DNA of 64,000 bases from Megalonaias nervosa (lineage: Eukaryota > Mollusca > Bivalvia > Unionida > Unionidae), in contig JAECUM010001130.1 in assembly GCA_016617855.1 (NCBI GenBank), forward strand, positions 147,681-211,680. Reading direction: 5' to 3'. The notes beneath the pieces are model-generated. The model had not been told where the DNA came from. It saw only the letters and a program-made list of their open reading frames with translations, and did not search any database. The position numbers and the translations under genes were made by a program. Numbering within the stretch: position 1 is the first letter of the stretch; each line of letters opens with the position of its first letter. Positions 23,436-34,510 of this stretch are shown in pieces.

Positions 23436-24016
23436 ATCCAAACCAATCAACTCAAATGGATGGTTTCCAACTTTTCTGTTGTTTTGCATATTTATAACCC
23501 AAGAAAATCCCTGAACAGTTTTGTTTACATAGTATTTTATTTGAGCTATGCATGCCAATATAATTCACACATAGACTATCAGTACAGCATAACCCTACAA
23601 TCATTTTTTCCCCTAGACCAAAAATGGTTACACACAAAAATTCCATAAATTCAGGACTATGTCAATACATTTTGTGACCACCCTTGTACTAAAAGGTCTT
23701 CATAAATTGCGAGACAGTATTTCGTTCATCAAATGCATAATCAATTAGGAGTTTCAGTTAATATTTATAAGATTTTTTTAAAATACACCTCCAAAGATGT
23801 ATAATTTAACTTTGATAACAGATAATAAAATTCTCTTTAATCAATTTTTTTTACTGATGAAAAAGAGTAATGTCCCAGCATGTAACAGTACTATGAGATC
23901 AGTTTTATTTATACAATAACCTAATGCTTAGGAGAGAATCAATGTCTTTAAAATGATACAAATATGCCAGTCATTAATAAACCCATATAAATTACATAAA
24001 AATGCAGATATCTTAC

Positions 24017-24253
24017 TGGTATGGTCCTCAAAATACACCAGGCAGTATTCTTCGTCTCTCTTAAATTCAACTTTCTCTAAAGGTCCTCCCCAAGACCGTT
24101 TCTCATTCTCAAAGTATAACTCAATTGTGTCCTCGGTTGTGGTAATCTTGAGATTCAAGACTAAGATACAGTTTGAAACATGAACTTTTGATGGCTGGAG
24201 ATGACTGCCCTCTAGAGTTCGCTTCTTGCAGGCTTCTTCAAGTTTCTGAAAAT
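24017..24253 (-). CDS. PARP14-like gene: RRM exon 5
   Basis: This is a 79-codon exon, phase 1 at both ends. The acceptor is the well-formed tract ending CCCGGTTAG above 24253 and the donor GTAAGA lies below 24017. Its first residues (DFQKLEEACKKRTLEGSHLQ) complete the RRM begun in the exon at 39477-39722. Then comes the start of a new RRM: ILVLNLKITTTEDTIELYFE and NEKRSWGGPLEKVEF, ending VYFEDH. The RNP1-like SGGG of the sister exons is changed to SWGG. Joining this exon to the KH exon gives a clean frame. RRM-like domains of this type occur at the N terminus of PARP10/PARP14-type proteins and related NID-containing proteins. Confidence 0.85.
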
Positions 24254-24661
24254 CTAACCGGGACAGAAAAGAACAATTTCAAATGCATTTCAAAATATAA
24301 CAGACTTTTGAGTTCAATTACGGTAGATGCATGCAGGTATAGATTTTCATTTTAATTACCAGGAAATTCAAAACAACAACATGAATCTAGATTTACATAT
24401 GTAAAATACACATGTTCCCACTGCAGACAAAAATGTTTAATGAATTTTTAAATGATATAAATCCTGCAAAAATGATTAAACTGTCAAATAAATCTAATTA
24501 GATCATCTATGTAGGTATGTAAATATGTATACCAATTTATATTTACATGTACCTATATCAAGTAGCTACTGTATAACTGTCCTAAGAATGTTTCAAAACA
24601 CAAAACACAAAAGTCTAAATAAAATATCAAATCAAACCTATGTTGTCAAACAGTATATCAG

Positions 24662-24664
<3 letters not shown>

Positions 24665-24714
<50 letters not shown>
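24665..24714. repeat. (AT)n microsatellite
   Basis: A pure alternating AT tract lies about 100 bp outside the left inverted repeat of the Penelope-like element. Confidence 0.95.
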
Positions 24715-24719
<5 letters not shown>

Positions 24720-24810
24720 ACAAATCATATGGCAAATAACACAGTCCTTTCAAGTGCTCTGGATTCAGCAAGGGATTGCATGCATCAGGGATTGATTAAG
24801 ATAAATGCAA

Positions 24811-24973
24811 TAAACTGACAACGAACAGTGCAAAACTAACATCTAACTAGCCTGAGTGCTTTCGACTCTTAATGAGTCTTTTTCAATGGCAAATAAAAAA
24901 ACATAGACAAGACAAACAAATAAAACACAAGAACCGTTGTGTTTGCAAAACTTTCCATGGCTGTTTCTACAGA
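24811..24973. repeat. Left inverted repeat of Penelope-like element
   Basis: The left arm contains TAAACTGACAACGAACAGTG, then CTAACTAGCCTGAG, ACATAGACAAGACAAACAAA and GGCTGTTTCTACAG. Reverse-complemented, it aligns end to end with 27883-28040 with only scattered differences and small gaps. Confidence 0.9.
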
Positions 24974-25137
24974 AATTAAAACTTTAAATTTATTATGTTT
25001 CAAATAGTTTATTTCAACTTGTTGCAGATGCCTGAAAATATTTGTATTGACCTAGAAATTGATAAGCCATAACGACATGCTGTTTTATGTAAATTTATGT
25101 AAGCGCAAATTGTATCCCGGATATTTCATTTCCATAG

Positions 25138-26716
25138 TACACCACTCCCTCAATAACTCGCGCACAACGGGGTCCACAAACATAGACTGCGCTATAAGCG
25201 AGGGCACGAGCTACTGAGGGACCTCCAAAAATTGACAAAAAAGTCGCTTGGACATCAAGAAAACAGCGGGGGGGGGCGTCGGGTTTAGGGAACTTCGATC
25301 TTTAATGACTGAATCCTCATTTTACATTCACGTCGATAATAACCTTTAATAACGCACTTTTTCTAATGAAGTTGTTCGTTATTCTGTTTAAATAACATTT
25401 ATTTTCAAAATGTCCAACATGTGAATGATAGTTCCAACTGGTTTCAACAACCATTACGTTTACATGAAAACATGTGTGTATTACCTCACTGCTTTTTGTT
25501 TTCTTGATGAGTCTGGTTCCCGGAGTGGTATGGCATTGTATCCTGCCAAATTGGGAGTGAAAAGAGCAGGGAACTAGACTAACTGTTGATACACCACCAA
25601 ACAAAATTCCTTTTGTTCAAAAAGCAAGCGACATTTTCGTGAGACAATCGTCTACGTCGAATCTCAATTTTTGTGCTCTCCAATTAGTACAGTATTGATA
25701 TCGTGATTTCACTGGAAGTAATAATGAAACTTTTTATCATTCATGAGGATATCTCAAAGTGCCAGTTCAAGAATTCTCTGAAACTAGCTTTCCCACAATG
25801 GTCCGTATCTGTGAAATCAAGCTCTTTATTTTAAAAAGTATAGTATTCTTTTCGCTTGGTTGCTGCTATCTTTGATCAGTTACCAAAGAGTCAGTTAATT
25901 TAATGTAGTTTATGTTACATACACAATAACATTTATAACAGTGTTCAATTGATCAATTAAAGTGAGTTACCCGACATACGACCGGGGCAGCTAGATTTTA
26001 AGTTTGTAGGATTTTCTTGCCTTTTAACTTTTCTTTTATTTCACCTCCATTATTTGATTCAAAAGACATAATTAACATGATAATACAAAGGAGGCCAGCT
26101 TTTAATTCAGTGCAACAATGCAACAAATACTTCTGCAAGTCAGTTATCAAAACATAGTTGGCACCTAAATAGGTTCTCAGAGAAATGCTTGCGGACATAG
26201 CTGTTACGGTAGATTGACACATTTTACGTTTAATTACAAGAGGACACATTGCATTTATGATGATTACGCTTAAAAGGAACTAGCAGATAGAACTAGAACA
26301 CAAATTTCAATTGATAAAAAAATTATTTAATTTGTATTCATTTATTAAAGTACTTACTCTACTCGGTGTAAGTGACATTTTCATTGATCGAAATTTCCTT
26401 ACATATCGTTAATTGCGGTGTGCTAGGAATGTCACTTAGAAAGAAAAGGTAAATAAATTGTATGACTTATTTTTAAATTTGGTATGTCATAATGTTGATT
26501 AAGATTTCCAGGTCCTATCTACCAATTTCGACGATAAAATGAGCAATATATCAAAGTTTTTGAAGCTAATTTTGATTGCGATTTCCATAAATTTCATAAA
26601 ATAGGGATCTATTTTTGGGGTAATTTCTGGTTTAAAAAAATGGGATCCACGCCTGACCCTGCATTATTAAGTGGGTTCGCGAGTTATCAGGGCGCAAGTT
26701 ATCGAGGAGTGGTGTA
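25138..26716. mobile_element. TIR DNA transposon, copy 1 (nested in Penelope-like element)
   Basis: The left end TACACCACTCCCTCAATAAC and the right end (inward) TACACCACTCCTCGATAACT are inverted repeats, each beginning with the TA target. The homology continues inward (GCGC, then CTCGCGAACCCAC on the right arm). The TA duplication and CTCG-rich ends suggest a Tc1/mariner-pogo-like origin; that is inference. The only ORFs, 95 and 83 codons on the minus strand, do not resemble a transposase, so the copy is non-autonomous. Confidence 0.85.
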
Positions 26717-26814
26717 GTAATTTTAGGCTATGAAGCAAATTTAGAGAATTATTTAAAAGAAAATGTGTTGGCTGCAAAAAATAAATAATTTAATTTGTGC
26801 ATGGCTGTCTTTTT

Positions 26815-27771
26815 CTAATCTTCTTGGTTTAAACCACTTGGTTTCAATGTTCTAAGGCGGCGAATCCAGTAATATTCCTTTTCTTTCCTGGTTTTGGAAC
26901 TCCGGTTGGGGTTGTGAGTAATTGCAATGAGTGTTATATCACTGAAGGTGTGGCCAGGGGAGGAGAAGTGTTCTGTGACTGGGCTTCTGTACAGCTTCTT
27001 TGTCATCCAATTAGATCTATGAAGGTTGATCCTTCTGTGTAGCTTTTCAGTTTCTCCAACTTACTGAAGGCTACAGATCTTACATGTGATGAGATAAATT
27101 ACATTCTCTGTTTTGCATGTTTTATTTGGACCATGTATATTTAGTTTTCCTCTAGTCACTGTGCTAGAAAATGTCCTGGTCTCTATCATATGTTGATGGG
27201 CTTTGCACCTTTTATCACCACAGGGGCCAGATTGACTAGGGTGGTCTTGATTAGTGATTGGCATTAGATTTGCCCTGACTAAGATGTTGAGGTTTTTTGG
27301 TCACCAGTAGGCTACTACAGGTTTGTTTGGGAGGATTAACTTTAGCGCATCCGACGATTCCACGATGGGCCAGTGTTTCCCGATGATTTTACCAACTTTG
27401 GGGTTGTTTGGATGGTAGGTTAGAATAAATGGTACCCTATCAGCCTTTTCCTTCTTTCCATATTTCAGTAGGTCATTGTGGTTTGTTTGTTTAGCCCTTT
27501 GGGTTGCCTCAGCAATCAGGTCTTTGTTGTAGCCTCGGTAAATTAAATGTTTAGATAGCTGTTCAGACCATTTTAAGATTGTTTCATCATCAGAGCAAAT
27601 TCTGCGTATCCTCAGTGCCTGGCTATATGGGATGTTGCAGTGTTTTGGATGACAGCTTGGTTGGGAGGAGATACTGGTGTTTGTCAGTTGGTTTCGAGTA
27701 GATGTCAGTATGGAGTTTGTTTGGTACCAGCCTGGTTGTATGCACTCTAGAACTAATTTTTTACTTGTCAA
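26815..27771 (-). pseudogene. Penelope-like RT C-terminus and GIY-YIG endonuclease
   Basis: One frame runs through the region with only two stops. The N-terminal part holds NIPYSQALRIRRICSDDETI and FILTYHPNNPKVGKIIGKHW, typical of the RT end region in Penelope-like elements. A TGA at 27301-27303 follows VVAYW, just before PKNLNILVRANL. A Cys/His patch (GPCGDKRCKAH) precedes the GIY-YIG nuclease, with VIYLITCKICSLQ, then TAA at 27061-27063 exactly where the Tyr of the YVGET motif belongs, then RRINLHRSNW, PVTEHFSSPGHTF and EYYWIRRLRTLKPSGLNQED. A frameshift near 27665 separates this frame from an upstream LHTDIYSKPTDKHQYL segment in another frame. Everything 5' of that is missing. Confidence 0.9.
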
Positions 27772-27882
27772 CTATATACATGTATATAGTGCACAAGATA
27801 CCGAGCTGGTAGAAAACAAATAATTACACAAATAAAACAAATAAAACAAACAAAAATAATAAATAATAAAAGGTTTAATAAC

Positions 27883-28040
27883 TGCAGAAACAGCCATGTA
27901 TGTTTGCAAACACAACAGTTCTTGTGTTTTATTTGTTTGTCTTGTCTATGTTTTGTATTTACCTTTAAAAAAGACATATTAAGAGTTGAAAGTGCTCAGG
28001 CTAGTTAGATAATAGTTTTGCACTGTTCGTTGTCAGTTTA
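27883..28040. repeat. Right inverted repeat of Penelope-like element
   Basis: This is the partner of 24811-24973, with ACTGCAGAAACAGCCATG, TTTATTTGTTTGTCTTGTCT and GCACTGTTCGTTGTCAGTTT. A TA-rich run follows at once. Confidence 0.9.
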
Positions 28041-28170
28041 TTCCATATATATACATACATATATATCTATATCTATATATATATATATATATGTGTGTGT
28101 GAATAAGTAGAGATAAACAGTTTTATTATATTTTGATTATGTATAATGCATATTTAAAAAGTAAAAAAAT

Positions 28171-28486
28171 TCAACAAATATCTAAACGTACGAACCAACA
28201 TAGATCAGACATAAAAAATTATATCGATCAATCATTTTCATCTCAAAAGGACAAACCAGTCAACAAATATCTAAACGTATGAACCAACATAGATCAGACA
28301 TAAAAAATTATATCGATCAATCATTTTCATCTCAAATCCCATTCTTTGCGAGATTTCTCCTTTCAAACTATTGTTATAGCTGATTCTGAGATGGAACATC
28401 TGCTAAAGGAAACCTATTGGATTCACCGTCTTAATATGGTATATCCAAAAGGTTTAAATTCCAAAACACTCTACGATGCTCATTAA
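28171..28486 (+). pseudogene. Second GIY-YIG nuclease fragment, with internal 76-bp duplication
   Basis: This plus-strand remnant is split by a frameshift near 28336. The first part reads KRTNQHRSDIKNYIDQSFSS and the second HSLRDFSFQTIVIADSE, then LLKETYWIHRLNMVYPKGLN, ending TAA at 28484-28486. The spacing of NQHRSDI, HSLRDF, ETYWIHRL and P.GLN parallels the end of GIY-YIG nucleases in Penelope-type elements, including the one at 26815-27063, but this is a different lineage. A 76-bp segment (28171-28246) is repeated with one base change at 28260-28335. The duplication contributes to the frame loss. Confidence 0.65.
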
Positions 28487-28499
28487 TAATTTTTTTTTT

Positions 28500-28834
28500 T
28501 TTAAATTTATTTTTTTTTTTTTTTATAATTATGTCCTCTGTCTGCAATTTAGTTAAGAATAATTTCATATTATTCTAATTTACTGAATAACTTGACTAGT
28601 GAAAGTATAAACTAATATCATAAAAATAAGTTTAATAATTCTTTACAAATGAAAGGGCATATTAAAATTAATTCTGAATATATTATGATTAATTATTTAG
28701 AAAATACTTATTCATTTTATGATTATAAATATTATGCACACCATAATTTTTTAATAAATTATTATTATATAACTTGAGTTCTGATAAAATATGAACATTG
28801 TCAATAATATATATATCATGAAACTAGGAGTCTA
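28500..28834. other. Very AT-rich stretch without gene
   Basis: Long T runs lie at 28490-28524, followed by sequence nearly free of G and C. No coding potential is visible. Confidence 0.5.
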
Positions 28835-29987
28835 TGAAGCAGGAAACCAGACTAACTATTGATACACTACCAAACAGGATTCCTTTTCATCAAAAACACG
28901 TAACTTTTATTTCGTCAGACAATCGTCTATGTCGAAACTCAATTTTTGTATTTTTCAGTTAGTAAAATATTCATGCCATGATTTCATTGCAAAAGTAATA
29001 GTGAAACTTCTTATCATGCTTGAGGATATCTCTATGTGCGAATTCAAGAAATCTCTGAAACTCATTTTTCCCACAACGGCCCGTATCTGTGAAACAAAGT
29101 TCATTATTTTATAAAGTACTCATTTCGCTTGGTTGCCTTGCTATCTTTAATCACATTTATGATTGAGTAGGTAATTTTTAAGGTAGTTTAATTAGATATG
29201 TACACAATACAATGTATCACAGTGTTCGATTGATCAAAGGAAATGAGCTACCCAATATACAACCGGTGCCACTGGTTCTTAAGCTTGTAGGATTTGTATG
29301 CCTTTTGACTTTTTTTCAATTCCACCTGCTTTATTTGATTCAGAAGAGGTAATTACCATGATAATAGAAAAGGAGGCTCTCTTTTTATTTAGTGCAACAA
29401 TGCAACAGATGCTTCCGCTAGTCCGATATCAAAACACGGTGGGCACTTAATTCGGTTCTCAGTGAAACGCTTGCGGACATAGCTGTTATAGTAGATTGAC
29501 ACATTTTAGGTTTAATTACAAGAGGACACATTGCATTTATGATGATTACACTTAACAGGAACTGAAAGATAGAACTAGAACACAAATTTCAATTGATAAA
29601 ATTTTTTAAAATTGGTATTTATTTATTAAAGTACTGCCTCCACTTGGCATAAGTGACATTTTCATTGATTGAAATGCCCTTGAATATTGTTAATTGCAGT
29701 TTACTAAGAATGTCTTTTAAAAAGAAAATGTAACAAATTATATGACTTCTTACTAAAAGTCGTTATTTCATAATGTTGATTAAAAATTTCCAGTTCCTAT
29801 TTACTGTTTTCGATGATAAAACGAGCAATATATCAAGTTTCTGTTACCAATTTCAGTCGCGATTTTCTTCAAGTTCAACCAGTAGGGATCAATTTTTGGG
29901 TATTTTCTGGCTTAAAAATTGGGATCCATGCCTGACCCCACATTATAAGCGGGTTCGCGAGTTATCAGGGCGCAAGTTATCGAGGGA

Positions 29988-29990
<3 letters not shown>
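28835..29990. mobile_element. TIR DNA transposon, copy 3 (one end missing)
   Basis: Homology to copy 1 begins near GGAAACCAGACTAACTATTG (about 28850) and runs to the right terminus GTTATCGAGGGAGTG at 29990, in the same orientation as copy 1. The first 400 or so bp of the copy-1 counterpart, including the left TIR, are absent. The expected terminal GGTGTA is replaced by an (AT)n tract. Confidence 0.85.

Positions 29991-30037
<47 letters not shown>
29991..30037. repeat. (AT)n microsatellite
   Basis: A pure AT tract abuts the terminus of transposon copy 3 and may have grown from its TA target site. Confidence 0.95.
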
Positions 30038-30040
<3 letters not shown>

Positions 30041-30870
30041 CATTTGTTACTTTTTTAATATGTTTACAATGTTTCACTGGTGACAAGAAAATTTATAATG
30101 TGAGAAGTTGTATCCAAATTCATCATTTAGTTCTCCAAATGGTTTGTGTCCATCTTTATCATCTTACAGTGTCAACCAACATCTACATGTACCAACCAGA
30201 AAGAAATTATCACATGTTTTCTTTTTAATTAATCTTAGATATTATTTTGGCTGACTTGTTTTTCAATAACATGCAAATGCTGATAAAAAATACCAGGTGT
30301 GTAATTCCAAGCTTATAGGAACAGTCTAATTTACAACAGCTGGTACTACATCATCATCATTCTTATAACTTTTAGCAGAAGAAAAAAATGGCTTCTTCTT
30401 GGTGATGAGTAATTTTGCAGATATATTCAATTTTTGCTATCGAACTATCAACTATAGTACATTTGTTAATTTTTTTAATGTACTATATATAGTAAAACTT
30501 ATTTATAACACACTGGGACTGAGATTTTCATAACGAGAGAAGTTGTACCATATTATTTATTTTTCAAAATGGTTATGTTTGTGTCCATGTTGATGTACAT
30601 GTTGATGACAAACAAGTTTTACCTTCGGCTGAAAGTTTCAACAAATGTGTACATATATCAACCAAACAGAAATTGTCAACAGTCATATGTTTTTTTTTTA
30701 TTAATCTTAGATTTTGTTCACATTTTTAATGACATGCAAATGCTTTAAAAAAATATACCAGGTATACTAAGCTGGTAGGTACAGTCTAATGTACAACATC
30801 AACATCGTCCTTATAACTTCCAGTAGAAGAAAAAAAATGGCTGCTGCTAGGTGATAACTAAGTTCATAAA
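30038..30870. repeat. Tandem duplication, about 418-bp unit x 2, diverged
   Basis: Unit 1 (about 30038-30455) and unit 2 (about 30456-30870) share ordered landmarks: GTACATTTGTTA-like, GAGAAGTTGTA, GTGTCCAT, ACCAACCAGAAAGAAATT versus ACCAAACAGAAATTG, ATTAATCTTAGAT, ACATGCAAATGCT, ATACCAGGT, ACAGTCTAAT, CTTATAACTT and AGAAGAAAAAAATGGC. Confidence 0.8.
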
Positions 30871-31900
30871 TAATCTTCTATTGTTGTCATCACAGATGTG
30901 ACAATGTCACTATTAGAACTAGTATAATTTGAGAAAGCAGCATCAGCTTTACTTAAGTAGGTGTAACACATCATCATCATTGCTATCACTGATAACGAGA
31001 ACTGTTTGCTCACGAAGCCCTGCCTTAACAAAACAGTTTGTGTAAAAACTCATGCCATACATAATAACGCCCAGCAGGATTATATAATACAAGCATGTAC
31101 ATGTTGAAAAGCCCAGCAGGTCAACTAATCAGTACTTTAAACTGAATACAAACACGTATAGAAGGCCTATTATAATCATACTCCTGACTATTATCTGGAC
31201 AGTGGTCATTTTGGCATGTTCAGTAACCCCAATAACTTATAGCAACATAAATTTCACATAGTTCTCAAAAATGTGAATGACTTCTCAAAAAAGAGCATGT
31301 AAAGCAGACAACAGCACAGATGTTAAACACATATAAATGTGGTAACAACCACAAGTTACAGAACCAACACTATTATTGCAACACACTGCACCAGGACATA
31401 ATTAATTGATAAAGTTTAAATAACATAATAGCAGATTGAAAGTACCATATGTGAGTGAATGTCTGAAAGGAAAAGAAGTATTTCCTATGAACAGTCTAAG
31501 CAGTGTTTTAACCATTGAATAACATACATGTATGCTGTAACTCAACAATACAATATTGTAAGATTCAGCTGCCCTGCAGACAGTGCTGCAGCCTGCTCCA
31601 TGTATTTAATCAGTTTTATGGAGAAAATACTTAGTCCACAGGAAAATACCTAAATCATAAATGCTAATACAGTGACCATGGATTACTTGTGATATTATTT
31701 AATAATGTTCTAGATGTGTGTGTCCAGAGATAGGACAAAATGATTCTTCTGCTGTGGATTTTATTTTGATGGCTGCTAACACTCAATGATCAACTCAACT
31801 GCTTTTCATCACTTGCCATCACTGTACTCTATTTGTTGTGACTACTACAGTTAATACATATCATAATAATATTCAAATATATACTAAGAGACAAACTTTA
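30871..31900. other. Intron without recognised gene
   Basis: The sequence is AT-rich, without domain-bearing ORFs or clear repeats. Confidence 0.4.
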
Positions 31901-31922
31901 TATATAATGAATATTTTTCATC

Positions 31923-32871
31923 ATGGATTCATCTAGCATATCAATGTCAACTTTCTCACACTCTTCTGACTCAGAAAATTTTTCATTTGAAGGATTTTCT
32001 GATGTAGAGCAAGACCTTCCTGTTAAGGACTATTTAGATGGTATCATCTACAATGTGAAACATTTAAATTCATCCAATTTCACAATAACATTTTTGACAA
32101 CTGGATTCTTCCATCAGTTCAGCCATATATGGACTATTGTAATGCAATTTGGGGTAATACATCTAACTCAAACATAACAGCACCTTTAAGACTCCAAAAG
32201 AGGGCTTGCCATTTAATTCTAGATCAATGTACAGACAATTTCCAGGATGCAATGAATAATATAAAGGTTTTAACAATACTTGAAAGAATATTTCTTAGAA
32301 AGGCCAAATCAATGTATAAAGTATCCAGAAAAGCCATTCCTGTCTATTTAAGCAATATCTTTCACCAAAGAGATGCTGATGGTACTCCAAATTTAAGGTT
32401 CATAAGAAGCAAAGATTACATTATACCAAGGCCAAAGAAGGAGTTGTTTAGAAAAAGTTTTCAATATACTGGTTAACTGGTATGGAACAACATTCCCAGT
32501 GACATAAGGCAGGCTCCTAGCATTTCTTCTTTTCATAATCAATGTCTCAAATGGATGAAATCTTTAGAAAATTGAACAGTTCTAGTACGATAAATACTGC
32601 CTGCTTTTCTATAATTTTGCATCATTTTCACAGTTGAATTTTTCAATGCAGGATGATATTTTATATTTTATATATGTTTATGTTATGTATTCACAGATGC
32701 CTGTGTATGTGTTCCAGGTTTGATACTTTGACTTTTAAAATCACTTAATTATTTAGTGTCAAGCCAGATTGTTCACATCATATTGTAAATACTGTATATA
32801 TTGTATTTAACAGATAGAAGGCTTCAAGGTAGATTAGTTCTGTAACTAAGTTACCTTCTCTAAATAAAGCC

Positions 32872-32906
<35 letters not shown>
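31923..32906 (+). mobile_element. CR1-like LINE 3' end (RT C-terminus plus (ATT)n tail)
   Basis: The frame beginning near 32100 reads ILPSVQPYMDYCNAIWGN, APLRLQKRACHLILD, ILERIFLRKAKSMYKVSRKA, PVYLSNIFHQRDADGTPNLR and PRPKKELFRKSFQYTG. This is the classic C-terminal region of CR1/jockey-type reverse transcriptases (YC..vWG...lQ.R..R.I). A stop at 32474-32476 falls where relatives continue with W-N-LP. The 3' UTR ends AAATAAAGCCTTTATT, running into (ATT)n at 32873-32907, a typical LINE tail. The catalytic RT core is absent (5' truncation). At 31923-32040 a separate acidic peptide start (FSHSSDSENFSFEGFSDVEQ) lies in another frame and may be a different remnant. Confidence 0.85.
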
Positions 32907-32907
<1 letters not shown>

Positions 32908-34184
32908 AGAGAACAAAATGCAGTTATATGAAAAAATCAATATTCTGCTCCAAACTCCAAATTGCGCCAATGAATTACATATATTCACTGGCACTGATAT
33001 GCATACATTCAAATGGATGTACACATATTAAGGAACAAATAAACTGAAATAGCAAGGTCAATGATGCAGATGGCAGGATAAGGTTGAAATAAAAAAAAAC
33101 GAAATGCTATGAAACAGCAACTGCTTGTAAGAAATCAATGCTGCTAATGCAAGCTATGATCATAGATCACTGGTCACTAGTGGCCTTTGATTACTTAATA
33201 TTCATAATGTAGCTGATTAAAAATACAGATGTCTGAAAAAATAATACCATAAAGAATCTTGTCCCTTGCTTGTATCAATGAATACCAAGTCCACAAAATC
33301 CACACTCTGAGATATTGGACAACTAATTAAATTGAAATAAAAGTATTTTTCTATTGTTTTTTTTTTTATTATGTCCTATACATCCTTAGTAAATTAAAAA
33401 ATATTCAATCTAATAATTATTTCATATATTTGTTATCACTATACTTTCTATCACCTTTGAAAAAAAAACCCAACTAGATGAAATGTATAGTTCTGCTAAA
33501 TAGTGTAAAGTGGGTAGAGTTATATAGGACTAAATAAAGACATAGGAACAGTGGTAAAAAAGGTAGTCATTATATCTGAAACAGAGAGAGATACTTAATT
33601 TAGAAACTTTGTTCTACTTCCTGAAATTTATATTGTCATGTAGGATTTTTGAAAATTTCTATTTTAACAGTCAAGTACTTGACACTACATCATGCACTCC
33701 ATAGAATTTAATAAAAGCATCACTGACATTAAATGTTTGTATAAACCAAACAATATGCAAAGCTCAAACATATTTCTTAATTACAGATGTCATTATTGAA
33801 AAAAGATATATAAAAAAGAGATATATATGTGTGCATGTATATGTATGTATATAAAGCATCTAAACACCATTTTTTCCCAAAAATTATGTTGCGTTTTATC
33901 ATAATATATTTCATTATTATACCAGAGTGGCATCGATAAAATTTGTTCATCTAATTCTGACCATGCAAAAATCACAGCTTTAAAAAAATGTTAAATTTCT
34001 GTGAACTTTGAATAACTTCTCTTTATTTAAGAAAATGGTTAAAATCATCCACTCCAACTATAAAGTGTTGTATGTAAGGCAAAGTTTTCAAGGAGACTGA
34101 TTAAGTGAATTCTTTTTGAGCCACATGACTTTAAGTGCATGACGAAAGAACTGAATGTGACTTCAATCATGTTGATGAGTATCT
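32908..34184. other. Intron without recognised gene
   Basis: The sequence is AT-rich; an ATATGTATGTATAT-type run lies near 33823-33850. Nothing codes. Confidence 0.4.
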
Positions 34185-34510
34185 CTCTTCAGGATCAGTA
34201 GCATATACATGGTTTTCAAGATGGCTGCCATACTGGCCATACTGGATGTCAGATTCGTACCATTTTTATTTGGGACCAACCAGACATCATGAGAAGAAAT
34301 TTTAACAATATTTTCAAGATGGGCACTGTGGCAGCCAAACTTGAACAACTAAGCATCATTTTCATTTAGAACGAACAACAACATAGGACAAATCTGTGTG
34401 TTGAGCTACATAGCAATCATCCAAGTAGTTTAGGAGAAGTAGCGATAACAAATGTATGCCAACAGCTGGATGGACAATGTGCAACAAGAGATCCCATTTA
34501 AGCTCTTCTT
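34185..34510 (+). repeat. Dispersed repeat related to the 14.7-16 kb array
   Basis: TTTTCAAGATGGCTGCCATA, GGGACCAACCAGACATCATG, a second TTTTCAAGATGGGCACTG, and AGTTTAGGAGAAGTAGCGAT are the same ordered landmarks as in the tandem array at 14700-16050. Confidence 0.75.

Larger units (their letters stand above)
24811..28040 (-). mobile_element. Penelope-like element bounded by inverted repeats, with nested transposon
   Basis: The coding remnant (27771-26815, minus) belongs to a Penelope-like retroelement (RT C-terminal part plus GIY-YIG nuclease). It is bracketed by an inverted repeat of about 160 bp (24811-24973 and 27883-28040), with a TIR transposon inserted at 25138-26716. Penelope elements are known for terminal-repeat-like flanks in direct or inverted arrangement, which fits. 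(AT)n tracts lie close outside at 24665-24714 and 28044-28091. The element lies upstream of RRM exon 5, in the intron after 39477. Confidence 0.75.

Noticed and set aside
25317..26249. Transposase genes in TIR transposon copy 1
   Set aside because: The two short minus-strand ORFs show no DDE/D-type motif or DNA-binding domain and are not kept open in the other copies.
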